64,000 bases of DNA from Bradyrhizobiaceae bacterium (lineage in GTDB: Bacteria > Pseudomonadota > Alphaproteobacteria > Rhizobiales > Xanthobacteraceae): contig RXJJ01000013.1 in assembly GCA_003963145.1 (NCBI GenBank), forward strand, positions 25,058 to 89,057, given 5' to 3'. The notes under the pieces were generated by a model. That model made no database searches. It was given only the letters and a program-made list of their open reading frames with translations, and was not told the DNA's origin. This document shows, in pieces, positions 37,869-45,172 of this stretch. Numbering within the stretch: the first letter of the stretch is position 1; the number at the start of each line of letters is the position of its first letter. Position numbers and translations under genes: made by a program.

Positions 37869-39728
37869 TCATTTCTTGGCGTTCGCCGTTTCCGTTGCAT
37901 CGAGGCCGAGCGTGCGGCCGGGGAAACCGGCGGCGTCGAAATAACGCTGGCCCTGCACGTTCTGGAATTGCACGACGGTCCGGGTGCCGTCTTCCGCCGG
38001 CTTCTTCGAAACCAGCCGGCCCGCCGTCGCCTTCGGCGTGATTCCGTTCGGCAGCGCTTCGGAGATCACACGGCCGACGAGGCCGCCGGTCGATGTCGGC
38101 TTCAATCCCATGATCTGGGAGATGGTCATGCCGATATCGGCATTGCTGACCGGAAGCTGGTTGACATATTCCGTTTTGAAATCGGGACCGATGGCCGCCA
38201 TGAAGTTCATGGTGTCGGCGCGGCTGAAATTGCCGTGCATGCCCTGACCCTGCTGCAGACGGGTATCGGCGACTTCCACGCCGCACAGCAGCGGCTCGCC
38301 GCAGTCCGTCGCGTAGGAGCGGAAATTGACGACGATGGAGGGTGCGGGCGTGACGCTGTTACCCTTCAGATTGATGGCCGACATCGGCAGCGTGCCCGGA
38401 ATGAGGCCGAAGCTGTCATGCACGAAGATGCCGCTGACGTAATCCTGCTGTATCAGCGCGCTCACGACCTTGCGGGCGAGGTCCTTGTCGACCTTCTTGC
38501 CCTTCTTCGGAATGTAAACGAGATCGGAGCCGCCATTGGCTGCGACCACGACGTCCGGCGCGCTTGCATCCTTGCCGATCAGGCCGTTGGCGAGACGGGG
38601 ATAGGTGCCGTCGGCGACCGGCGCATTCTTGCTGTCGGGGTCGAACAGCGGAAGGTTCAGTGCCTTCGACAGATCGATGGCGACGAAACCTGGCGGCAGC
38701 TGGCCTTTCGGCACACCTTTATATTCAGCCTTCGCGGCGGGGCTGGTCGAGGTTTCCTTCGAGATGGTCGAGAAGCCATGGTCGGCGGCGACCACGATGT
38801 TGGTCGTGGCCTCGAGGCCGAGATCCTTCAGCGCCTGCTGCACCTGCGCGAGATTGTCGTCGGCGTTCTTGATCGCGGCCAGCGAGGTCGGACCGTTGAT
38901 GCCGGGAGTGACGCTTCCGAGGCTGTCACCCTGATTGTGCTGGGTGCCGTCCGGGTCGCGCGACCACAGCACCAGCACGAACGGTTTGTTGCGGGCCTTG
39001 AACATCGGCAGGATCGCCTTGGTCACGGCATCGGTGAAGTATTTCTGCTGATCGACATTGGCGACGGTGGTGCCGGGCTTTTCCGAATCGCCGGCCTTGC
39101 CGTTCTCGCCGCGCGAGGGCGCGGCAAGCGGCAGCTGCGCAGCCGTCAGGGCGGCCTTGGTCGCATCCGACAGCGGAATGCCGAGCAGCTTGCCGTCTTT
39201 CTCGGCGCCGGTCTGGTCGTCGATGATGATGGTCTTGGCGCCGGTGCGGTCGGTGTGATCGAACATCAGGGTCGGACCGAGCTTGCCGACGGCGGCGGTG
39301 GAATAGCCTTCCTTGCGCGCGGCGAGCAGGATGGTTTCCTCGTTCACGTAGTTATGTCCGAAATGATCGTCGACATCGCCGAGCACGGGATCGTTCTCGA
39401 GGAACGGCGTCATGCTGCTGCTGGCGGGGCCCACCGAATAGCCGGTGAAGATGGTGTTGCTGAACACGCCAGTGTCGCCGAGATGGTGGCCGGTGGACAT
39501 CGCGGACGAATTGGGCATGGTGAAGGTCGGAAACAGCGAGTGCGGGTTCTTGAAGTTGACGCCCTTGTCGCGCAGCGCCGCCAGAGCGGGCGCGGTTTCA
39601 GGGGTGACTTTCAGCGCGCGCAGTCCATCCGGCACGAAAAGAATGAGGTTGCGCGGAGTGTTGTTCTGGGCGAGAGCCGCCGAGGATGCGGCGAGGGAAA
39701 TGCTGAGAACGGCAATGATCCGGCGCAT
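37869..39728 (-). CDS. Exported alkaline-phosphatase-superfamily protein (nucleotide pyrophosphatase/phosphodiesterase-like)
   Basis: A 619-residue protein with signal peptide MRRIIAVLSISLAASSAALA. The metal-binding and nucleophile pattern of the NPP/phosphodiesterase branch is present: Asp34 in LFVPDGLR, Thr70 in TFTMPNSSAMSTGHH, RDPDGTQHNQG, VAADHGFS, and a late His in QGMHGNFSRAD. It probably hydrolyses phosphodiesters or phosphoesters in the periplasm, with two metal ions. A PhoB-box-like element 56-73 bases upstream suggests induction by phosphate limitation. Two cysteines (DCGEPLLC) may form a bond. Confidence 0.87.
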   Translation of the reverse strand: MRRIIAVLSISLAASSAALAQNNTPRNLILFVPDGLRALKVTPETAPALAALRDKGVNFKNPHSLFPTFTMPNSSAMSTGHHLGDTGVFSNTIFTGYSVGPASSSMTPFLENDPVLGDVDDHFGHNYVNEETILLAARKEGYSTAAVGKLGPTLMFDHTDRTGAKTIIIDDQTGAEKDGKLLGIPLSDATKAALTAAQLPLAAPSRGENGKAGDSEKPGTTVANVDQQKYFTDAVTKAILPMFKARNKPFVLVLWSRDPDGTQHNQGDSLGSVTPGINGPTSLAAIKNADDNLAQVQQALKDLGLEATTNIVVAADHGFSTISKETSTSPAAKAEYKGVPKGQLPPGFVAIDLSKALNLPLFDPDSKNAPVADGTYPRLANGLIGKDASAPDVVVAANGGSDLVYIPKKGKKVDKDLARKVVSALIQQDYVSGIFVHDSFGLIPGTLPMSAINLKGNSVTPAPSIVVNFRSYATDCGEPLLCGVEVADTRLQQGQGMHGNFSRADTMNFMAAIGPDFKTEYVNQLPVSNADIGMTISQIMGLKPTSTGGLVGRVISEALPNGITPKATAGRLVSKKPAEDGTRTVVQFQNVQGQRYFDAAGFPGRTLGLDATETANAKK

Positions 39729-39783
39729 GGAGAATCTCTTTTGGTTGGAGCGGAAGAGGCTGCCAAACGTCTAGTTTTTGTAT

Positions 39784-39801
39784 GTGACAGTTTTGTTACA
39801 A
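39784..39801 (-). promoter_or_regulatory. Candidate PhoB box upstream of the phosphatase-family gene
   Basis: On the minus strand the sequence is TTGTAAC-AAAA-CTGTCAC, two 7-base half-sites separated by AAAA, as in the PhoB consensus CTGTCAT-AAAA-CTGTCAC. The second half matches perfectly and the first at about four of seven positions. It also sits inside a TGTGACAG...CTGTCACA dyad (39783-39812). The box faces the phosphatase-family gene; the acylphosphatase gene diverges from the same gap. Confidence 0.5.
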
Positions 39802-39835
39802 ACGCTGTCACAGGCCCTGCAGTACAGGAATAAAC

Positions 39836-40138
39836 ATGCAGCGCGTCATTCGGCGCATCGCCATTCGCGGCCGGGTCCAGGGCGTGGGCTTTCGCGCGTG
39901 GACGCAAGCGCAGGCACTCGCTCACGGCGTGGAAGGCTGGGTCCGCAACCGCCGCGATGGCTGCACGGTGGAGGCCGTGTTCGCCGGATCGGCGCAAGCC
40001 GTTGCAGACATGGTGGAAGCCTGCCGCTGTGGACCGCCCGGAGCCAATGTCATCGGTCTCGATCAGTTCGAGTCTAGCGAGGCGGAGCTGGCCTTGCGGG
40101 GTAATGGCGGCGGTTTTGCGGGGCTGCCGACGGTCTAG
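39836..40138 (+). CDS. acyP: Acylphosphatase
   Basis: The 100-residue enzyme hydrolyses acyl phosphates such as acetyl phosphate and carbamoyl phosphate. The family loop GRVQGVGFRAW has catalytic Arg20, and GWVRNRRDG has the catalytic Asn38. Size and single ferredoxin-like domain are normal. It is divergent from the phosphatase-family gene, and its stop is 3 bases from the convergent VOC-protein stop. Confidence 0.93.
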   Translation: MQRVIRRIAIRGRVQGVGFRAWTQAQALAHGVEGWVRNRRDGCTVEAVFAGSAQAVADMVEACRCGPPGANVIGLDQFESSEAELALRGNGGGFAGLPTV

Positions 40139-40141
40139 GCT

Positions 40142-41086
40142 TCACCGTTTGATCGGTGCGTGAATCTCGGCGATGTAGCCGCCCGGAAATTCCACCATCG
40201 CGGCCTGGCGCTGACCTGACGTGAAGGGCTCGACAAGGACTTTCACATTCGCGGCTCTGGCCTTGTCGAGGGTGGCTTGCAGATCGCCGACCTCATATCC
40301 CGTCATTTCGTGGCCGTAGGGATAGGGCAGATGACCGTCGATCACAAACACCGCCAGATTGCCGAAGGGCGAGGTGATGCGGACGCGGCGATAGGTGTCG
40401 CCCGGCCGGCCGATCTCGATGCCCGGCGCAGCGGTGTCGTCGGACGTCACCGTTCCCTGCGAGAAGGCGATGAACTGGCTGATGAAGGCGTCCGCGCTTT
40501 CCGCCGGCAGATAGAGGCGATTTTCGGGATTTGCCTGTAGCGGCGGTGCGGGCGTGAATTTGGTGTGCCAGTAAAGCTGCATGTTCACGCCGCCGGGCCA
40601 CTGGATGATCGCATCGCGTCCGATGGCATCCGGGAAGGGCGCGACAAGCACGGCCGCGCCGAATCGCTTTGCGGCGGCGATCGCATCGTCGATGTCGGTG
40701 ACAAGATAGCCGGTGCGCTCGAAGCCGAACGGATAGGGGATGGGCGTGGTGAAGCCAAAGGCGGAGACGGCACCGGCGGGTGTGCGGATCGCGCGAAACA
40801 CGGTCGAACTCGGCGTCGGCGTGATCTGCGCCACGTTCGGCGGGCTGGCGTTGCCGCCGAAGGTGGCGACGAAGCTGGTCACAAAATCGTCCAGCCTGTC
40901 CTCGGGCACATAAACATGCGTGGTGCCGTATTGCGCGCCGACGGCGACCTGCCGGATCGGCCTGACCTCGTCGGCGCGCACGGTCGGCGCGCCAGTCACA
41001 AGGCAGGGCCATAACAGTAGCTGCAACGTCATGCGATGCAGCAGCTTGCGGATCGGCGAACGGTCCACCGGAAATTGAAACGGCAC
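40142..41086 (-). CDS. Exported protein with two VOC (glyoxalase-like) domains
   Basis: The 314-residue protein has a leader (PIRKLLHRMTLQLLLWPCLVTGAPTVRAD) followed by two similar beta-alpha-beta-beta-beta halves of about 125 residues each. Parallel elements are YGTTHVYVPEDRLDDFVTSF and NRLYLPAESADAFISQFIA, and PYPFGFERTGYLVTDIDDAIAAA and PYPYGHEMTGYEVGDLQATLDKA. The two halves are clearly an internal duplication. Metal ligands of a true glyoxalase are not certain. The start is a GTG at 41086, giving a basic n-region; an ATG at 41032 is the alternative. It follows the 68-residue gene by 12 bases. Confidence 0.72.
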   Translation of the reverse strand: MPFQFPVDRSPIRKLLHRMTLQLLLWPCLVTGAPTVRADEVRPIRQVAVGAQYGTTHVYVPEDRLDDFVTSFVATFGGNASPPNVAQITPTPSSTVFRAIRTPAGAVSAFGFTTPIPYPFGFERTGYLVTDIDDAIAAAKRFGAAVLVAPFPDAIGRDAIIQWPGGVNMQLYWHTKFTPAPPLQANPENRLYLPAESADAFISQFIAFSQGTVTSDDTAAPGIEIGRPGDTYRRVRITSPFGNLAVFVIDGHLPYPYGHEMTGYEVGDLQATLDKARAANVKVLVEPFTSGQRQAAMVEFPGGYIAEIHAPIKR

Positions 41087-41098
41087 GGCGGGGTAGAC

Positions 41099-41305
41099 TC
41101 AGGAAAGTCCCAGTTTTTTCTGAAGCGCGTCGCGCTCGGCCTCCAGTTTTTCGAGCTCTGCCGTTTGCGCGGCAAGGCGGTCGGCCGCGAGGTCTTCGTC
41201 GGCGGCGCCCGATTGCGCCGCTGCCTGCTCGACCAGCTGGCGGATATTGTCGCGCAGGATCGCGATGCGGTCCTGAAGTTCGGGAAGCGAAAGCGATCCG
41301 GTCAT
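41099..41305 (-). CDS. Small coiled-coil protein
   Basis: The 68-residue protein is almost entirely helical, with heptad-like leucines in LPELQDRIAILRDNIRQLVEQAA and TAELEKLEAERDALQKKLG. It should form a dimeric coiled coil. No family name is recognised. A good Shine-Dalgarno (TACGGAGACACATC) precedes the ATG. It is the first gene of a two-gene unit with the VOC protein. Confidence 0.7.
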   Translation of the reverse strand: MTGSLSLPELQDRIAILRDNIRQLVEQAAAQSGAADEDLAADRLAAQTAELEKLEAERDALQKKLGLS

Positions 41306-41392
41306 TGATGTGTCTCCGTAACCAAATGGGCCGAGTTTAAAGATTTTCGCACGACCGGCGCGTGGGTGCCAGCCTCGTCGTTGATACTGCGA

Positions 41393-42247
41393 TCATGCCG
41401 ATCGCGCCACCTTGCGGAAGGCCGCAGCGACGGTGCGAAGCGCGCCGAGTTTCGCCGCGTCGCTGACATTTGAATACAGCATCACGCGGGACGCCGGGAG
41501 TTTCGGCAGTCCGCGCGCGCCCCCGATATCCATCAGGCCGGCCGGCGCGATGCGGCGGGCGAGGGGCGCGACGCCAAGTCCGGCCTGCGCCGCCGCCACG
41601 ACGGCTGTGACACCGCCGCCGATGAAGGTTTCGGTCCAGGGAATTCTGGCCTTGTCCAGCGCGCGCACGACGACGGCGCGCACGCCGCATCCCGAGGCAA
41701 GCGTGGCGAGAGGCAGCTTCTCGCCCGCGCGCCATGTCAGCGACGGCGAAGCGAACCAGCCCATCTCGTCCTCCGTCAGTCTTTCGCCGCCGCGGCGGCT
41801 GCCCTCCTGCCGCACGATCACGGCATCGAGCCTGCCGGCATCGAAACCATCCAGAAGATCGCGCGAAAACCCGATCTCGACGCTGATCGTCAGCGCCGAC
41901 GCCACGGCGCGCAGCCGCTCCATGATCGGAACAAGCTCGGGGCCCGCCGCGTGATCGCTGCAGCCGATGCTGAGACGGGCACGGCTGAAGCGTTTGCCTT
42001 CCAGCGCCCGGTCGTGGGCCTCCATCAGGGCGCGGGCGTCGGCCTGAAACGCAAAACCCTCGGCGGTGATTCTGACCGAGCGCGGTGAACGCTCGATGAG
42101 GCGCTTGCCGAGCACGGCTTCCAGCCGCTGCAGTTTCATGCTGACCGCGGCCTGTGTCGTGCCGAGCGACTCGGCCGCGCGCGTGAAGCTTTGCAGTTCG
42201 GCCACCAGCAGAAAGGCCTGCACGGTCGGGATATCGAGGGCGGTCAT
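41393..42247 (-). CDS. LysR-family transcriptional regulator
   Basis: The 284-residue protein has the LysR helix-turn-helix at about 5-62 (DIPTVQAFLLVAELQSFTRAAESLGTTQAAVSMKLQRLEAVLGKRL). The effector-binding domain runs from about 90 (RLSIGCSDHAAGPELVPIMERL). It diverges from a tautomerase gene across 103 bases that contain a dyad, so autorepression and control of the tautomerase are the likely roles. The inducer is unknown. ATG 42247 starts the standard LysR N-terminus; the longer frame from 42280 does not. Confidence 0.88.
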   Translation of the reverse strand: MTALDIPTVQAFLLVAELQSFTRAAESLGTTQAAVSMKLQRLEAVLGKRLIERSPRSVRITAEGFAFQADARALMEAHDRALEGKRFSRARLSIGCSDHAAGPELVPIMERLRAVASALTISVEIGFSRDLLDGFDAGRLDAVIVRQEGSRRGGERLTEDEMGWFASPSLTWRAGEKLPLATLASGCGVRAVVVRALDKARIPWTETFIGGGVTAVVAAAQAGLGVAPLARRIAPAGLMDIGGARGLPKLPASRVMLYSNVSDAAKLGALRTVAAAFRKVARSA

Positions 42248-42253
42248 CTTATC

Positions 42254-42271
42254 ATCATTATACGTTATGAT
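42254..42271. promoter_or_regulatory. Candidate LysR operator
   Basis: ATCAT (42254-42258) and ATGAT (42267-42271) form a dyad 8 bases apart with an AT-rich centre. It lies just upstream of the lysR-type start and 80 bases from the tautomerase start, in the expected place for a LysR recognition site. Confidence 0.4.
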
Positions 42272-42350
42272 TGATATCAACAGAGATAAGATACCAAAAT
42301 CATGATGGCGGGTCTACCTTCCGTGACGACATCAGACAAGGAGACCGTCC

Positions 42351-42779
42351 ATGCCTCTCATCACCGTTCACTATTCCACGCCCCGCCCGTCGCCTTCGCT
42401 CAAGACCGAGATCGCGGCCGCGGTCAGCCGCCTGTCGTCGGATGTCCTGCACAAGGATCCGAAGGTGACCGCGATCATCGTTCAGGAGGTGAATGCGGCA
42501 GACTGGTTCGCGGGCGGCCGTCCGCTGGCCACGCAAAATCTCGCCAGCGTCTGGCTCGACATTCACATCACCGACGGCACCAACACCAAGGACGAAAAGG
42601 CCGCTTTCGTGGCCGCGGTATTCACGCGGTTCGGCGAATTGCTCGGGCAGCTTCACGAGGAGAGCTATATCCACGTCCACGAGGTGCGTGCCGACGCTTA
42701 TGGATATGGCGGGCTGACGCAGGAGCGGCGCTATATCGCCGCGAAGCTGTCGGCCGCGCAGCAGGGCAATGCGGCCTAG
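42351..42779 (+). CDS. Tautomerase-superfamily protein, double-length 4-OT type
   Basis: The 142-residue protein starts [12 protein letters not shown]. Removal of Met exposes the N-terminal proline that is the catalytic base of the 4-oxalocrotonate tautomerase superfamily. Its length equals two 4-OT units; the second half ([32 protein letters not shown]) resembles the first without its own proline. It should catalyse a keto-enol tautomerisation or a related reaction on a small oxoacid. AAGGAGAC precedes the ATG. It is divergent from a LysR gene. The stop overlaps the convergent lipB stop by 4 bases. Confidence 0.85.
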   Translation: MPLITVHYSTPRPSPSLKTEIAAAVSRLSSDVLHKDPKVTAIIVQEVNAADWFAGGRPLATQNLASVWLDIHITDGTNTKDEKAAFVAAVFTRFGELLGQLHEESYIHVHEVRADAYGYGGLTQERRYIAAKLSAAQQGNAA

Positions 42780-43513
42780 AGCGCGGCCTGCGGAGCCGCT
42801 GGTATCGAGGAGCCGAAAATCTCCTCGAACGCCTGCCGCAGCGCGACGTCGACATCCTCCATCGTCACCGGCAGGCCGAGATCGACGAGGCTGGTGGTGC
42901 CGTAGCGGGGGTCGGCGACGCCGCAGGGCACGATGCCGGAAAAATGCGACAGATCCGGTTCGACATTGATCGAGATGCCGTGCAGCGACACCCATCGCTT
43001 CAAACGCACGCCGATGGCGGCGATCTTGTCTTCGTAACCTGCGCCCTTGTCGGGCCGCGCCACCCAGACGCCGACGCGGTCCTCGCGCCGCTCGCCGCGC
43101 ACATTGAAGGCGGCCAGCGTGCGGATGATGAGTTCCTCGAGGCTGGCGACATAGGCCCGCACGTCCGGGCGGCGGCGCTTGAGGTCGAGCATCAGATAGA
43201 CCACGCGCTGGCCGGGGCCGTGATAGGTGAACTGGCCGCCGCGCCCCGCCGCGTGGACCGGGAAGCGGGCGTCGAGCAGGTCGTTGTCTTTGGCGCTGGT
43301 GCCGGAGGTATAGAGTGGGGGGTGTTCCAGCAGCCAGACCAGTTCCGGCGCGGTGCCGTCGGCGATGGCGGCGGCGCGCGCTTCCATGGCGGTGAGCGCG
43401 TCCTGATACGCCACCAAAGACGGCGCGATCCGCCATTCCGCCGCATTGCCCGGCGGGGCCTGAAACGGCGTCAAAACAAGGTTTTGCCGGACATTCAGAG
43501 AGGGGTTAACCAT
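42776..43513 (-). CDS. lipB: Octanoyl-[acyl carrier protein]:protein N-octanoyltransferase LipB
   Basis: The 245-residue enzyme moves octanoate from acyl carrier protein to lipoyl domains, the first step of lipoate synthesis. It has [36 protein letters not shown], the lysine in [21 protein letters not shown], and the catalytic Cys in [18 protein letters not shown]. All family motifs are present and length is normal. The stop codon overlaps the convergent tautomerase stop by 4 bases. Confidence 0.95.
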   Translation of the reverse strand: MVNPSLNVRQNLVLTPFQAPPGNAAEWRIAPSLVAYQDALTAMEARAAAIADGTAPELVWLLEHPPLYTSGTSAKDNDLLDARFPVHAAGRGGQFTYHGPGQRVVYLMLDLKRRRPDVRAYVASLEELIIRTLAAFNVRGERREDRVGVWVARPDKGAGYEDKIAAIGVRLKRWVSLHGISINVEPDLSHFSGIVPCGVADPRYGTTSLVDLGLPVTMEDVDVALRQAFEEIFGSSIPAAPQAAL

Positions 43514-43572
43514 TCGCTAACCATAGCCGTGTTGATCTTTCAGGAGCAGCATTTTGTGAGTCAGGACCGTTC

Positions 43573-43815
43573 GTGCCAACCCTCGATAAAGTCTCCGTCG
43601 ATCTGATGGTGGTCCTCGGCACCACCACCATGCCGATTCACCAGGTGATGCGGCTCAGCCGCGGCGCGATCATCGAACTGGACTCCACGGAGCAGGACGA
43701 GGTCAAGGTTCTGGCCAACAATCTGCCCGTCGCCAGCGGGGTGGTGGTGGTGAACCGCAACCGGATCGCCGTCGAGGTCAAGCAGATGCTGCCCAAAGCC
43801 GCCGGCCAGCGCTAA
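43573..43815 (+). CDS. fliN: Minimal FliN-like (SpoA-domain) flagellar switch protein
   Basis: The 80-residue protein is a single SpoA domain: VDLMVVLGTTTMPIHQVMRLSRGAIIELD and KVLANNLPVASGVVVVNRNRIAVEV. This is the C-ring domain of FliN/YscQ. It is shorter than typical FliN, lacking the N-terminal extension, and it starts with GTG, with AGGA upstream. It lies away from any flagellar cluster, between lipB and tRNA-Leu. It could be the C-ring FliN or a switch-protein paralogue. Confidence 0.82.
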   Translation: MPTLDKVSVDLMVVLGTTTMPIHQVMRLSRGAIIELDSTEQDEVKVLANNLPVASGVVVVNRNRIAVEVKQMLPKAAGQR

Positions 43816-43863
43816 AAGCCCGCCGGCCAGCGTCACAATCCACCTGATCAGATAAGCCGCAAT

Positions 43864-43896
43864 CCGGTTTTTGCACGATCTTGCAAGGAAAACCGG
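43864..43896. repeat. Long inverted repeat downstream of fliN
   Basis: CCGGTTTT (43864-43871) and AAAACCGG (43889-43896) are perfect inverted arms. TGCA pairs inside them can extend the stem unevenly. It lies 49 bases after the fliN stop and upstream of tRNA-Leu. It may be a terminator of weak type or an operator. Confidence 0.5.
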
Positions 43897-44026
43897 GCCT
43901 GACGATATTAGGGTAAAGCTGTCCCAAGCAGGCTTGTCCCCCCATCATCGATTTGTTACATCGGCGCCGTGACGCGGGGCCGGATTCACGGCTCCGGGCC
44001 GGCTTTGTCCGGTGTCAGTCCCAAAA

Positions 44027-44111
44027 GCGCTCGTGGCGGAATTGGTAGACGCGCTGCCTTGAGGTGGCAGTGAGTAAAATCGTGGGGGTTCGAGTCCCTC
44101 CGAGCGCACCA
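44027..44111 (+). tRNA. tRNA-Leu (anticodon GAG)
   Basis: The 85-base class II tRNA has acceptor GCGCTCG (44027-44033) pairing with CGAGCGC (44101-44107), then A and an encoded CCA. The anticodon stem CTGCC/GGCAG encloses TTGAGGT, so the anticodon is GAG (CTC/CTT codons). A long variable arm (GTGAGTAAAATCGT) and T loop GTTCGAGTC are present. Confidence 0.95.
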
Positions 44112-44250
44112 CAATCCCAGCTTAAAAACAGAAATCTTTGTCCGGTCTGTCGTCACAGATCGCCGCGACCTGCGGCGGTTCGACCTTGTGATTGGCTTCG
44201 ACGAACTGCGCCGGAACGTCTGGTGGGTGTCACGGTCATTTGCCGTTCCT

Positions 44251-44994
44251 TCACGCGTTCGTGCCGCCATCGATCGTCAGGTTCGCTCCGGTGATGTAGG
44301 CGGCTTCGGGACTTGCGACGAACGCCACCAGCGCGGCGATTTCTGTTGCCGTTCCGTATCGTTTGAGCGAGGTGTTGGCCGTTTGCGGCGCGGCCCAGTC
44401 ACCAGAGGCGGGATTGAGGTCAGTGTCGATCGGGCCCGGCTGGATGTTGTTGACCGTAATTCCGCGATCGCCGACCTCTCTGGACAGGCTCTGGGCGAAC
44501 ATCTTCACCGCGCCCTTCGTCGCCGCGTAGGGCACAAGACCCGGCGTCATATTCCGCTCACCGACGCACGAGCCGATGACGATGATACGGCCGCCGTCGT
44601 TCATATTCTTGAGCGCGGCGTGCGTCGCGATGAACATGCCGCGGATGTTGATATCGATCACGCGATCCAGTTCCTCGAGCGTCGTTTCCTCGAAGGGTTT
44701 GGGAATGGCCGTGCCGGCATTGTTCACGAACACATCGAGGCGGCCGAAAGTCTTGACGGCCTGTTCGACACCGGCCTTGTTGGCTTCCGCATCGGTGACA
44801 TCGGCCTGGATCGCAATGGCTTTTCCTCCGGCCTTTTCGATGTCGCTGACGACCGATGCCGCTGCGTCCTTGCCGTTTGTGTATGTGATGGCGACTTTGG
44901 CGCCTTCGGCCGCGAGACGCTTTGCAATCGCCGCGCCGATGCCGCGTGAGCCGCCCGTTACAAGTGCAATTTTTCCATCGAGTTTTCCGGACAT
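44251..44994 (-). CDS. SDR-family oxidoreductase (FabG-like)
   Basis: The 247-residue enzyme is a classical short-chain dehydrogenase: cofactor motif TGGSRGIG (13-20), NNAG (91-94), catalytic Ser142 (VIGSCVGE), Tyr156 and Lys160 (YAATK). A substrate cannot be inferred; such genes are often named 3-oxoacyl-ACP reductase by similarity. The ATG at 44994 is preceded by GGAGAAGGCG; the frame extending to 45147 has no such site. It is divergent from a winged-helix/TPR regulator, with 178 bases between the starts. Confidence 0.9.
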   Translation of the reverse strand: MSGKLDGKIALVTGGSRGIGAAIAKRLAAEGAKVAITYTNGKDAAASVVSDIEKAGGKAIAIQADVTDAEANKAGVEQAVKTFGRLDVFVNNAGTAIPKPFEETTLEELDRVIDINIRGMFIATHAALKNMNDGGRIIVIGSCVGERNMTPGLVPYAATKGAVKMFAQSLSREVGDRGITVNNIQPGPIDTDLNPASGDWAAPQTANTSLKRYGTATEIAALVAFVASPEAAYITGANLTIDGGTNA

Positions 44995-45172
44995 CGCCTT
45001 CTCCTGCTTGTCGCGCGTTGAAACGCGTGCGACTCGTAATCGCAGGGTGGCGCGGCGTCCTGAAATCGCTCCGAAATCGCCCTGAAATTTCGATGATTTC
45101 CGCGGCGGCCTTGCCTTGCAGGCGCAACAGGCCGGGTGCAATCTCACCGACGAAATTCAAAATCCGCAGTCA

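Noticed and set aside
37968..39833. 621-codon plus-strand frame opposite the phosphatase-family gene
   Set aside because: It is the antisense shadow of a gene with signal peptide and metal motifs. Length alone is not evidence at this GC content.
42271..42280. TTGATATCAA as an FNR/FixK site
   Set aside because: The half-sites TTGA and TCAA are 2 bases apart rather than 6, which does not fit FNR-family dimers.
43986..44270. Minus-strand frame containing CARRDSNPHDFTHCHLKAARLP
   Set aside because: This is the antisense of tRNA-Leu, a well-known artefact in databases, not a protein gene.
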